Assembly (NCBI RefSeq): GCF_002160825.1
Contig: NZ_NFLI01000017.1
Span: 18,160-82,159 of the forward strand
From: Lachnoclostridium sp. An131
GTDB lineage: Bacteria; Bacillota; Clostridia; Lachnospirales; Lachnospiraceae
Reading direction: 5' to 3'
Length of the DNA: 64,000 nucleotides
This document shows positions 54,401 through 61,886 of the stretch, one piece after another; within the stretch, counting starts at the first letter, position 1, and each line of letters opens with the position of its first letter. A program made the position numbers and the translations under genes. The notes beneath the pieces were generated by a model. That model did no database searches. It saw nothing but the letters and a program-made list of their open reading frames with translations, and was not told where the DNA came from.

Positions 54401-55677
54401 TAATGCTCGACGTTCACCTTGATTTTTCCGCCCAGCTGATCAAGGTCTACTACTACGTAGATGGAAAAGTGATCCGTCTCAATCGCTATCTGTCCGTCTC
54501 CGGCGACCTGCGCTTCCATATCCGTGGAGGCTCCTGTCTCTTCGTCCACATGGAAGACCTTCGTCTCCTCAGATATGACTGTTTCTCCGCCGTCTTCTGC
54601 GGTTTCCTCTGCCTCAGACAGCGTGGCTGCCTCGGCAGTGGTTCCCGCCTCTGCCGCAGTTCCATCCTCAGTTGTCTCTGCCTCGGAGCTGTCGCCGGCC
54701 GTCTCGTCCTCTGCCGCCTCAGCCTCTGCGTTCGCCTTTTCGAACTTCACTTCCACCGGACCCAGCGGCTGGATCTCGCTGCCGTCCTGGAAAATCCGGA
54801 TGTCCAGAGCTGTATAGCTCACGACTTCCTTTTCTTCCTTCTCGGCCTGCTCCTCCACCGCCTGGTCCACGATTTCCTTCGTTTCCTCGCTCACAGGCTC
54901 TACGGACAGAGTCAGTTCGCCGCCTTCCGGGAAACTGGACGCCGGACCGGACAGCAGGACGCGGATGCCCTCTGCCTCGCCTTCCAGGCTCACAGGCTCC
55001 GCTTCTTTCTCTTCTGTGAGCAGCTCCTCGTCTTCCTCACCGGTCAGTTCTTCTTCGTCTTCCTCATCCAGAGAAACGTCCTGCTCAGTGTCCTCTGTTT
55101 CTTCTGTCTTGTCAGCGTCCTCTGTCTGAGAAGGATCCTGGTTTTGGGAAGCGTCCTCTCCGCCGGGCAGACTGGAATCCTCTTTATTTCCATCGTTCTT
55201 ATTTCCATCATCCTGGCTGCCGTTCTCTCCTGCCGGGCCGGACGGGTTCTGGTTCTCCGGAGATCCGTCTCCGCTGTTCGTTCCGGAACTATCTCCGCCG
55301 TTCTGGCCATTCTGAGCCTGCTGCCCGTCCTGGCTTTCTGTGCCGCCCTGATTCTCCGGACCATTCGGGGTCTCCGGAGCGCCCGGCGTATTCCCCTCTT
55401 CCTCTGTCTCGCTCGAAGGCGTGCTGTTCTGTCCTTCGTTCCCACCGGTCGGAGACGTCGGTTCAGACGAAGACCCAGGCTGTTCCTGCTGCCCCTGCTC
55501 TTCGTTTCCTTCCTCCGTATTCTGTGGCGATACGCCTTCCTCTGCCACTACGGGTTCTTCTGCATACACCTGCTCTATGACATCCTGCATGCCAAGTCCA
55601 AGCACCATGGTCATGCAGAGCAGGAACGCGACGATTCTCCTGATTCTGTTTTCTTTCTTCGTCTTCCTGATTTTCAT
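51487..55677 (-). CDS. Giant pilus-tip or surface adhesin with fibro-slime/PA14-like and Cna-B domains
   Basis: I start at ATG 55677 (GGAAGGAGAAC before it), giving 1396 residues; the open frame extends further without a ribosome site. After the signal peptide come about 200 residues rich in Glu/Gln/Asn/Gly, then a folded region with FHVDEETGASTDMEAQVAGDGQ. A PA14/fibro-slime-type domain has FYFRGDDDFWLYVDGVKKIDLGG and GQYLDLEYLREDPADKEHTI, followed by several Cna-B repeats (TVNKVWEDHNNPNRPSSV; IDVTKKWDDGGASEYRPDKVQF). The C-terminal sorting signal is LPSAG, with a helix and basic tail. It precedes the backbone pilin and is probably the adhesive tip. Confidence 0.85.
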   Translation of the reverse strand: MKIRKTKKENRIRRIVAFLLCMTMVLGLGMQDVIEQVYAEEPVVAEEGVSPQNTEEGNEEQGQQEQPGSSSEPTSPTGGNEGQNSTPSSETEEEGNTPGAPETPNGPENQGGTESQDGQQAQNGQNGGDSSGTNSGDGSPENQNPSGPAGENGSQDDGNKNDGNKEDSSLPGGEDASQNQDPSQTEDADKTEETEDTEQDVSLDEEDEEELTGEEDEELLTEEKEAEPVSLEGEAEGIRVLLSGPASSFPEGGELTLSVEPVSEETKEIVDQAVEEQAEKEEKEVVSYTALDIRIFQDGSEIQPLGPVEVKFEKANAEAEAAEDETAGDSSEAETTEDGTAAEAGTTAEAATLSEAEETAEDGGETVISEETKVFHVDEETGASTDMEAQVAGDGQIAIETDHFSIYVVVDLDQLGGKIKVNVEHYAINLKQLNPTGSTPQGGNEGLQNTGGINWVPQYTVQPDEKRIYTDDTIELDNGLKTPVENLSKICMSNVGKSNVNYKLKKIRITDSEDTKEYEASSSEEVMLTGDSTIRMIYEPESSGDSVTLQTPVQFYDYDVSTGTLFRGNNYLGDYVEGYDTDHRGINSRGNFGGGADGQNNQLKFGFRSNGFFHSSSSDTNLHLQNPTTYLNEVNTNASGQKTGFVVRTGIVQNNLDANGNLQFTSGIYAPNLFGEGSGRDVGVTPYSDYKLGFIQEGDTYTLSQVYKGSSSVLSDLQHIREITKNDDGNGIYANNFWPLDTEDATDPKFGGEAEANHYGVAEDRFTFGAPIGYSDDKTAHNWYFGMKYEFTFTLGDYVGPLNFYFRGDDDFWLYVDGVKKIDLGGLHSSVGQYLDLEYLREDPADKEHTITIYYMERGGYGSSCYMQFTLPNVEPVNFDTTVEKTSVTVNKVWEDHNNPNRPSSVSVTLQYKKSDDIAYTDYATVNLSAGNNWSYTWPNLPKTGYDYRVVEKDVPNKYQVSYTNGDGIGGVLQSDGGGFTGTITNKANPSTWIDVTKKWDDGGASEYRPDKVQFQLYYKENGQWQIYPGGLLELTAANGWKGTYNNLPVYVGTTTEEMVYSVREVSNNADLKPGDKLLGKNNAQYIVSYPADYYANDQWKDYEAVADKATLELTVTNTYGQKIQVTKDWKGTADPELTVYAGLYKGGVSTGRYVALNKSNSFTDVFEHLTPASDYSVKELKPADGGNGEFNVTVGDGTTAPYVGVEEGEHTRIGEYEYIVDYGELIKDSSDASLSSITITNQAQWQLIKCSNSTSTTDTPPTLKGAEFELKHNTDKTIYKGVSYANGIVKWTKNGADFTGIFADGSYTLTETVAPIGYALGDPVTFEMKDGVPVKMNDKNAVIKDGILTFYYGNTALYELPSAGGTGIYRYTIGGILLMMAGALVLYKRKRRGVL

Positions 55678-56118
55678 GACGTTCTCCTTCCTTGTATTAT
55701 CTGTCTTCTGTTTATCTGTCGTGAATCCGCTCCGCCAGGGCTCTGGAAGCCGGCCTGAAGCAGATTCATTCTTACCCATTTGTAATATAAGACGGTCCAT
55801 TATTCACAAACGGGTCACATTTTTTTCATATTTTTAAATTTTTTCTTAAATTCGGAACTGGGAGGCGGAGTCTGGGAGCGGCTGGATGGCTGGAATACTG
55901 CCGGACATCGCAGCAAACCCCTTTCTTCTGTTTTATTTACAATATTATCCTTTCAGATGTTTCTCCCATCTTTTCCTTGTTCTTTCCATGGATCGGTGCT
56001 ATACTTAACCTACGTTATAAACGTAGATGAAACAGAAAAATTGTACGTTTTTGGCGTACGATTATTTCTATTATTTATTAATTGATTGACATATCTGACT
56101 GCAGGAGTATACCGTACA
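55678..56118. other. Divergent control region of the pilus and sigma-transglutaminase operons
   Basis: This 441-bp region between two divergent operons holds no gene. It contains AT-rich tracts near 55820-55850, the plus-strand promoter and palindrome listed separately, and a second small dyad (GTACG-N8-CGTAC) around 56044-56060. I found no convincing consensus promoter for the pilus operon, which would fit dependence on an alternative sigma factor, but absence of a visible match is weak evidence. Confidence 0.5.
55977..56027 (+). promoter_or_regulatory. Promoter with palindromic operator ahead of the sigma-transglutaminase gene
   Basis: TTGTTT (55977-55982), an 18-base spacer and TATACT (56001-56006) form a plausible SigA promoter. 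CTACGTT-ATA-AACGTAG (56011-56027), a perfect dyad, starts four bases after the -10 element and so covers the expected transcription start, as a repressor site would. The leader to the start codon is about 105 bases. Confidence 0.6.
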
Positions 56119-57603
56119 ATGGAAAATCAATTTAACATTGAATATTATACACTCCTGGCAGAGCGCATCCAGGCGCGGGATGCCGACGCTTTTACCGAAT
56201 TTTACCAGGTTTCATACAATGACCTGTATCGATATGCATACTATTTTCTGAAGGATGCGCATCTCGCCCAGGATGCACTGCATGAAATTTACATACTGGT
56301 ATGGCGCTCCATTTCTTCCCTGAAGGACAACCAGATGTTCCATTCCTGGCTGAAACAGATTACCTATCATGTATGCTGTGATTTTCAGAGGAAATATATG
56401 TCCATATCCCAGCATGAGGCTTCCGCAGCAGATAACACGGAATTTCTTCTGGATCTGCGGGAACAGGACGACTGTTTTCAGGAGCTCTACGATCAGGAAG
56501 CCCTGCAGCGTCTGGAAGCGTATCTTGCCGAGCTGCCTGCTCAGCCGAGGAAGGCATTTCTGCTGCGCTACAAAAATAAGCTGCAGATGGAGCAGGTCGC
56601 GGATTTTCTGGGCGTCAGCCTGAGCACAGCCAAGCGCGCGGTCAACAGGGCGAAGAAGCATCTCCGGAAACGTTTCGGTGATACCCTGCTGCCTTTGCTT
56701 CTGATTTTTCTCTCTGCTTTTCTGCTGATTGGCTGCATCGGAGACGGGGCCGCCGCTTCTGCCGTGGAGACGGAGCTGGGGACGCGCCCGAACGCCCCGG
56801 TCGTATATGAACCGGAAGCCCCGCAGACAGAGACTGCAGGCGCGGAGCCTCTGATCGTGGATATCTCAAACCGGAGCCGCGGCTATGTTATGGCCAGATA
56901 CACAGGCGGCGCCGCCAGGGCCAATATTCAGCTCACAGGACCTGACGGCGTCGCCTACAAATATTTTCTCACCTCTTCCGATACCTGGACGCCTCTCCCG
57001 CTGACCGCAGGGGATGGGACCTATCAAATCGACGGCTATGAAAATATTTCCGGCACGCAGTATGCGGTTCTTTTTAAAGAAACAATGGCGCTTCAGCTGG
57101 AAGACGAGCTTCTCCCCTTTTTATATCCCAGCCAGTACGTGAACTTCAACAGAGACAGTAAGGCCGTCGCCAGGGCTTCAGAAATCGTCTCGGAAGCTTC
57201 CTCAGATCTGGACGCCGTGGCAGACATTTATCATTATATTATCGAGCATGTGAGTTATGATATGGAAAAGGCGGAGACGGTGAAATCCGGCTATCTGCCG
57301 GATGTGGACGAGACGCTGGAGACCGGAAAGGGGATCTGCTTCGACTACGCCTCCCTGACAGCGGCCATGCTCCGCTCCCAGAATATTCCTGCCCGGCTGG
57401 AAATCGGCTACGCGGGCGAGATCTATCATGCATGGATCAGCGTCTACACGGAGGAAACGGGGTGGATCGACCGGCTCATTGAATTTGCGGAAGGCGGATG
57501 GACCCGCATGGATCCTACCCTGGCCTCTGAAAACGGGAACAGCAGCGCCGTCCTGAACTATATTGGCGACGGCACTAATTACACGACACAGTATATCCGC
57601 TGA
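56119..57603 (+). CDS. Sigma-70 factor fused to membrane-bound transglutaminase-like domain
   Basis: This 494-residue protein joins three parts. Residues about 22-92 are sigma region 2 (LYRYAYYFLKDAHLAQDALHEIYILVWR), and about 132-186 are region 4 (AELPAQPRKAFLLRYKNKL, then MEQVADFLGVSLSTAKRAV). Residues 179-206 look like a lipoprotein signal (KKHLRKRFGD, hydrophobic LLPLLLIFLSAFL, lipobox LIGC with Cys206). The rest is extracellular and ends in a transglutaminase-like domain with the triad Cys407 (GKGICFDYASL), His437 (YHAW) and Asp465 (MDPT). The start is ATG 56119 (AGGAG 11 bases upstream). It opens the operon containing pilC and pilT, 12 bp before the next gene. It may sense cell-surface state and direct transcription; the target promoters are unknown. 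Confidence 0.9.
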   Translation: MENQFNIEYYTLLAERIQARDADAFTEFYQVSYNDLYRYAYYFLKDAHLAQDALHEIYILVWRSISSLKDNQMFHSWLKQITYHVCCDFQRKYMSISQHEASAADNTEFLLDLREQDDCFQELYDQEALQRLEAYLAELPAQPRKAFLLRYKNKLQMEQVADFLGVSLSTAKRAVNRAKKHLRKRFGDTLLPLLLIFLSAFLLIGCIGDGAAASAVETELGTRPNAPVVYEPEAPQTETAGAEPLIVDISNRSRGYVMARYTGGAARANIQLTGPDGVAYKYFLTSSDTWTPLPLTAGDGTYQIDGYENISGTQYAVLFKETMALQLEDELLPFLYPSQYVNFNRDSKAVARASEIVSEASSDLDAVADIYHYIIEHVSYDMEKAETVKSGYLPDVDETLETGKGICFDYASLTAAMLRSQNIPARLEIGYAGEIYHAWISVYTEETGWIDRLIEFAEGGWTRMDPTLASENGNSSAVLNYIGDGTNYTTQYIR

Positions 57604-57615
57604 GAAAGGAGCCCT

Positions 57616-58659
57616 ATGAAAGCTTTCAATAATTCTGAACTTATTTTTTTCTGCGGTCAGCTGGCGCTCACCTTACGTTCCGGGATTTCTTCCCTGGAAG
57701 GGCTGTCGCTGATGCTGGAGGATTCGCCCGGCGGGGACGGGCAGAAGCTTCTGGAACAGCTCATTCACGAGATGGAACAGACCGGAAGCCTCAGCCAGGC
57801 CCTGGAATCAGCAAAGGTCTTCCCCCCCTATCTGTGCAGTATGGTGGAGCTCGGAGAGCAGACAGGACGGCTGGATGATGTGATGGAGTCTTTGGCTTCT
57901 CACTACCGCCGGGAAGAAGTGCTTTCCAGAAATATCCGCAGCGCAGTGGCGTATCCCCTGGTGATGCTCGGAATGATGATTGCAGTGATGGCCGTCCTTC
58001 TTATAAAGGTGATGCCCGTCTTCCGCCAGGTATTTGAGCAGCTGGGTACGCAGATGACCGGATTTCCCAGGGCTGTCATGGAGCTGGGCGGCGTCCTTGG
58101 AAATTACAGCGGCGTTTTCCTTGTTCTGGCTGCTGCTGCGGCTGCCGTATGTATCTTTCTTTTCTTTACGGAAAAGGGCCGGAGCATATCTTCAAATCTC
58201 TTCAACCGCTCTGTATTTACCCGCAGGCTTGCTGAAAAAATTGCCTGCTCCCGTTTTGCCAGCGCGATGTATCTGTCCTTGAGCAGCGGCCTGGACGTAG
58301 ATCAGAGCCTGGAAATGACCGAACGGCTGGTAGAGCATACAAGGGTTCAGGGACAGATCCGGGAAATCCGGCGCTCTGTCGCCGCCGGGGAAGAGACCTT
58401 TGCGGAGGCGGCGGCCCGGACAAGGATTTTTACCGGGGCATACACAAGGATGCTTGCTGCCGGCTTCCGGGCCGGTTCCCTGGACGAGGTCATGAAACAG
58501 ATTTCCGCCCAATATGACGAAGAAATCGAGGAACGGATTGACTCGGCGCTTGGCCGGCTGGAGCCTACCCTGGTAGCGATTCTGTCTGTAGCGGTCGGCC
58601 TGATTCTTCTCTCTGTCATGCTGCCGCTGCTTGGCGTCATGGCAAATATCGGAGGCTGA
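57616..58659 (+). CDS. Type II secretion/type IV pilus inner-membrane protein (PilC/GspF)
   Basis: The 347-residue protein has two T2SSF domains (residues about 10-130 and 205-335) with the membrane segments VMLGMMIAVMAVLLIKVMPVF and LILLSVMLPLLGVM. Motifs include FPPYLCSMVELGEQTGRLDDVMESLASHY and the second-half GSLDEVMKQISAQYDEEIEER. This is the platform protein of type IV pilus or type II secretion machines. It follows the sigma fusion by 12 bp and overlaps nothing; the next gene starts 3 bp after its stop. Confidence 0.92.
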   Translation: MKAFNNSELIFFCGQLALTLRSGISSLEGLSLMLEDSPGGDGQKLLEQLIHEMEQTGSLSQALESAKVFPPYLCSMVELGEQTGRLDDVMESLASHYRREEVLSRNIRSAVAYPLVMLGMMIAVMAVLLIKVMPVFRQVFEQLGTQMTGFPRAVMELGGVLGNYSGVFLVLAAAAAAVCIFLFFTEKGRSISSNLFNRSVFTRRLAEKIACSRFASAMYLSLSSGLDVDQSLEMTERLVEHTRVQGQIREIRRSVAAGEETFAEAAARTRIFTGAYTRMLAAGFRAGSLDEVMKQISAQYDEEIEERIDSALGRLEPTLVAILSVAVGLILLSVMLPLLGVMANIGG

Positions 58660-58662
58660 GAA

Positions 58663-59010
58663 ATGATGAACCGTTTTCACAAAAACAGAAGCAGGCTGCA
58701 GCCTCTCCGTTTTCTGCTTCCCATATTTCTCTTCTGCCTGATGCTTCTGATACTTCTTCAGGGCCTTTCTTCTATCTCCTCCACTGCTGCGGAGGAGGAA
58801 GCGGCACGGCTTCATGACGCTGTTCTCCAGGGCGCTGTTCAGTGCTATGCGCTGGAGGGCTTCTATCCGGAAGACCTGGAGTATCTGGAAACCCATTATG
58901 GCTTGTCCTATGATTCAGAGAAATATGTGATTTCCTATGAGGTCATCGGCTCCAATCTGATGCCGGATGTGACGATCATTCCTCTCGGAGAAAGGGGGAC
59001 GGATTCATGA
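58663..59010 (+). CDS. Small pseudopilin-like membrane protein, GspG-like position
   Basis: The 115-residue product has one N-terminal helix (FLLPIFLFCLMLLILLQGL) and a short outer domain with Cys-x-Tyr (VQCYALEGFYPEDLEYLETHYGL). The position after pilC and the mention of the FYP/YPEDL pattern recall major pseudopilins, but there is no prepilin-type Gly-Phe-x3-Glu site. It overlaps the next gene by 4 bases. Function is inferred from position only. Confidence 0.7.
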   Translation: MMNRFHKNRSRLQPLRFLLPIFLFCLMLLILLQGLSSISSTAAEEEAARLHDAVLQGAVQCYALEGFYPEDLEYLETHYGLSYDSEKYVISYEVIGSNLMPDVTIIPLGERGTDS

Positions 59011-59510
59011 GGCGAAGGCGTTTTCAGTCCCATACTGTGGATCTTTTGTTTACTCTCTCACTCTTCTGCGTGTTCGCCGTCTGTGCGTTTCTGGTCATAA
59101 CCATGGGGGTCAGGGTCTACCGTTCTACGGCGCAGTACCTGGAGGACACCTACAGCGCACGCACCGCTCTCTCCTACGTAGCGGAGAAAATCCGGCAGCA
59201 TGACGCGGAGGGCCAGGTGGCTTTGACACAGCTGGAGGGCAGAAACGCCATCCTGCTGACAGATGAGATTGAGGGCAGTCTCTACGAAACCTATCTCTAT
59301 CCAGACGGAGAATATATCTGCGAGCTGGTAGTCCGGCAGGGCACGGAGGTCTCTCCCTCCATGGGCCAGCAGGTTCTGCGCGCGGATGGATTTTCCATTG
59401 AGGATCTGGGGGACGGCTTTCTTAAGCTTTCCGCGCCGGATTCGAAAGGAAAGACCTATACGTTTCTTCTGCATCTGAGAAATACGGGAGGATTTTCAGG
59501 AAAGGAATGA
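59007..59510 (+). CDS. DUF4860-type pseudopilin-like protein
   Basis: The 167-residue protein has one N-terminal helix (VDLLFTLSLFCVFAVCAFLVITMGV) and an outer domain with RTALSYVAEKIRQHD, a pattern of the DUF4860 family found in Firmicutes pseudopilin operons, then ELVVRQGTEVSPSMGQQVL. No canonical prepilin cleavage motif is seen. It lies between two other pseudopilin-like genes, with overlaps of a few bases, so it is probably a fixed component of the same machine. Confidence 0.75.
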   Translation: MRRRRFQSHTVDLLFTLSLFCVFAVCAFLVITMGVRVYRSTAQYLEDTYSARTALSYVAEKIRQHDAEGQVALTQLEGRNAILLTDEIEGSLYETYLYPDGEYICELVVRQGTEVSPSMGQQVLRADGFSIEDLGDGFLKLSAPDSKGKTYTFLLHLRNTGGFSGKE

Positions 59511-59517
59511 GCCGGAC

Positions 59518-59997
59518 ATGAATCGTCTTAAGCACACACGTTCCAGTCTTTTTTTAATAGAGCTTATCATTGCCATACTGTTTTTTTCTGCCGGCAGCGC
59601 CGTCTGTATCCAGGCCTTTGTTCAGGCCCATCTGATGAGCCAGAAGGCCTCAGATCTGAGCTTTGCTTCCGCCCAGGTCTCCAGCGCCGCTTCTGTCGTG
59701 CGCTACACAGACGGATCCCCGGAAGCCATCGCAGGATACTTTCCGGGGGCCGAAGAAATTCCAGGAGCTGAAGCTGCCGCTGATACGGAAACCGGCGGGC
59801 AGACCTGCGCAGTCTACTATGACGAAGAACGGCAGCCTTGTTCTGCAGAAGAGGCGGCCTATATTCTGACCATCCACACGGAACAGGAGGGCGGCCGCAC
59901 GGACGCCCGTCTGTCCATGAGCAGCGCAGAGGGCAGCTCCATCTATGAGCTGAGCCTGCGTTATCCGTCAGACGCCGCAGCGGGAAAGGAGGAATGA
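59518..59997 (+). CDS. Prepilin-like protein with non-canonical cleavage site
   Basis: The 159-residue protein has the best prepilin-type N-terminus of the set: basic HTRSS, then LFLIELIIAILFFSAG, with Glu15 at position +5 if cleavage follows Ser10, but Ser instead of the usual Gly at -1. Its outer part includes a Cys (GGQTCAVYYDEE). A prepilin peptidase could still act on Ser, or cleavage may not occur. No peptidase gene is in the window. Confidence 0.72.
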   Translation: MNRLKHTRSSLFLIELIIAILFFSAGSAVCIQAFVQAHLMSQKASDLSFASAQVSSAASVVRYTDGSPEAIAGYFPGAEEIPGAEAAADTETGGQTCAVYYDEERQPCSAEEAAYILTIHTEQEGGRTDARLSMSSAEGSSIYELSLRYPSDAAAGKEE

Positions 59998-60001
59998 GCC
60001 T

Positions 60002-60541
60002 GTGAATTCTGAAAACAGACGCTCTGTCACCAGCATCGGCATTACGTCCTTTGTACTGATTTTTGTCATGCTCTGCCTGCTGACCTTTTCCGTGCTCTCT
60101 CTGGCTACTGCCAGAGCGGATTTACGGCTCAGCCAGCGAAGCGCCGACCGTACATCTGCCTATTATGATGCAGAGAACCGGGCAAATGATATTTTATTGG
60201 AGATTATTTCCTGTATGGAGGACTGCCTCTCAGAAACCGGAGGCGATACTGATATGGAGGAGGATGCCGACGCTGCGTCCTTCTACACCAGTGTCAGGGA
60301 CAGCCTGGAAGGACAGAATGGCATCACATTCACCGGAGAACACACCCTGCAGTACTCGGTTCCTCTGGAGGATGAGCAGCTGCTCCGGGTTTCCCTGGAG
60401 CTCTCGTTTGAGCCATATGAGGATGGCAGCCGCTATAAAATACTGGAATGGCGCACGGAATCTACCCACGAATGGGATTCTGACGAAACGCTGCCTCTTC
60501 TCGATGAGGACAGCCTGTCAGGCATGGTTATGGAGGAATGA
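60002..60541 (+). CDS. Pseudopilin-like protein, GspK-like
   Basis: The 179-residue product starts at GTG 60002 (GGAGG just upstream, overlapping the previous gene's end). A helix (ITSFVLIFVMLCLLTFSVLSLATARADLRLS) is followed by an acidic outer domain. The long helix with downstream helical RTSAYYDAENRANDILLEI resembles GspK/PilX minor pseudopilins but has no Glu5. It precedes pilT by 3 bp. Confidence 0.68.
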   Translation: MNSENRRSVTSIGITSFVLIFVMLCLLTFSVLSLATARADLRLSQRSADRTSAYYDAENRANDILLEIISCMEDCLSETGGDTDMEEDADAASFYTSVRDSLEGQNGITFTGEHTLQYSVPLEDEQLLRVSLELSFEPYEDGSRYKILEWRTESTHEWDSDETLPLLDEDSLSGMVMEE

Positions 60542-60544
60542 TAA

Positions 60545-61603
60545 ATGAACGCTTTGGATTTTCTGACACAGACTATTAAAACAGGAGCTTCCGACCTCTT
60601 TATCGTAGCCGGCCGCCAGCTTTCCTTTAAAAAGGGCGGCCGTATCGAAACCCTGGGGGAGGAACGCCTGATGCCCGCCGACACGGAAAAGATGCTCCGG
60701 GAAATCTACACGCTCGCAGACAGCCGGGACATTTCCCGCCTGATTAAGCAAGGCGACGACGACTTCTCCTTTGCCGTGCCCGGACTCTCCCGTTTCCGTG
60801 TCAGCGCCTATCTGCAGCGCGGCTCCATGGCCGCGGTGATCCGTATTATCACGTTTGAGCTTCCGGATCCCCGGGCGCTTGGAATCCCGGATCAGGTCAT
60901 AGAACTGGGCAGGCTGTCCAGGGGTCTTGTGCTGGTCACCGGCCCGGCAGGAAGCGGCAAATCCACGACGCTGGCCTGCATCATCGATGCCATCAACGAG
61001 ACTCAGGAAAAGCATATCATCACGATGGAAGACCCTCTGGAATTCCTTCACAGGCACAAAAGAAGCATCGTAAGCCAGCGCGAAATCAGCTCCGACACAG
61101 ACAGCTATGTGGTAGCCCTGAGGGCCTCGCTGCGCCAGAGCCCGGACGTCATCCTTCTGGGAGAAATGCGTGATTTCGAGACCATTTCCATCGCCATGAC
61201 AGCGGCCGAAACCGGACACCTGGTTCTTTCTACGCTTCACACGCCCAGCGCGGCCAGCACTGTCGACCGCATCATCGACGTCTTTCCGCCCAGCCAGCAG
61301 CGTCAAATCGCCGTACAGCTGTCCACCACTCTCCAGGCCGTGGTATCCCAGCAGCTTCTCCCATCGGCAGACGGCCTTTCCCGGGTCGCCGCCTTCGAGA
61401 TGATGACTGTGACGCCTGCCATCCGGAATATGATTCGCGAGAACAAGATTCCCCAGATTGACGGCATGATTTACTCCGCCTCCTCCGATACCATGTTTTC
61501 CATGGACTCCAGCCTGGCGGCCCTGTGCCGGAAAGGCCAAATCAGCCGGGAGGAAGCTCTGACGCATGCTTCTAACCCCGAGATGCTGAAAAGGAAGCTG
61601 TAG
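60545..61603 (+). CDS. pilT: PilT-type twitching motility ATPase
   Basis: The 352-residue hexameric ATPase has Walker A GPAGSGKST, the Asp box IITMEDPLEF, Walker B VILLGEMRDFE, the His box GHLVLSTLHT and the AIRNMIREN motif typical of PilT retraction ATPases. It is the only motor ATPase in the window: no PilB/GspE extension ATPase is seen. Its operon has a PilC-like protein and four pseudopilins. The terminator follows at 61619. A copy of its last 23 codons recurs at the right edge of the window because of the IS insertion. Confidence 0.94.
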   Translation: MNALDFLTQTIKTGASDLFIVAGRQLSFKKGGRIETLGEERLMPADTEKMLREIYTLADSRDISRLIKQGDDDFSFAVPGLSRFRVSAYLQRGSMAAVIRIITFELPDPRALGIPDQVIELGRLSRGLVLVTGPAGSGKSTTLACIIDAINETQEKHIITMEDPLEFLHRHKRSIVSQREISSDTDSYVVALRASLRQSPDVILLGEMRDFETISIAMTAAETGHLVLSTLHTPSAASTVDRIIDVFPPSQQRQIAVQLSTTLQAVVSQQLLPSADGLSRVAAFEMMTVTPAIRNMIRENKIPQIDGMIYSASSDTMFSMDSSLAALCRKGQISREEALTHASNPEMLKRKL

Positions 61604-61643
61604 GATTGCATGAAGATACCCCGGATATCAGAAAATTTTTTCA
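61535..61643 (+). repeat. Long direct repeat flanking the IS, left copy (visible part)
   Basis: The bases 61535-61643 are identical to 63892-64000, an offset of 2357 bp. The base before each copy differs (A versus C), so the repeat starts exactly at 61535 and 63892. It covers the end of pilT and the left half of its terminator. The right copy runs off the window. Confidence 0.95.
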
Positions 61644-61673
61644 TCTGCGCTGATATCCGGGGATTCTGTTTTT
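61619..61673 (+). terminator. Rho-independent terminator of the pilT operon
   Basis: A perfect 13-bp stem (CCCCGGATATCAG, 61619-61631, with CTGATATCCGGGG, 61650-61662) is followed by ATTCTGTTTTT. The left half recurs in the duplication at the window end. Confidence 0.9.
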
Positions 61674-61820
61674 ATGAAGCTCCGTTAAATTATTTTGTCT
61701 ATTTCGCGAGAAAAATGAAATGGTGGGAATTAAAACACTGGAACTAATAGGTATGTAAAAATTTTAACACCCCTGCCGGAAATTCCTGGCACTCTGCTAC
61801 CCTGTTATCTGCATATACTC

Positions 61821-61886
61821 TTTTGCATGTGCTTCCCGGACGTGTATGAGATTGGCATGTCTCACTTTGATTTACAAAATATATGA
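61821..61886 (+). pseudogene. Fragment resembling a TIGR03960-type radical SAM protein
   Basis: One frame reads FCMCFPDVYEIGMSHFDLQ and stops two codons later. The segment FPDVYEIGMSH is characteristic of TIGR03960-family B12-binding radical SAM proteins near their N-terminus. Neither upstream nor downstream DNA continues the match, so it is a remnant left in the gap between pilT and the IS. The rest of this 428-bp gap (61604-62031) holds the pilT terminator and, near 61915, a short tandem of AAATTGAAGCT. Confidence 0.55.

Noticed and set aside
54403..55758. A 451-codon plus-strand open frame opposite the giant adhesin
   Set aside because: It lies over the low-complexity Glu-rich region of the real minus-strand gene, and its hydrophobic Leu/Cys-rich text comes from reading those codons backwards.
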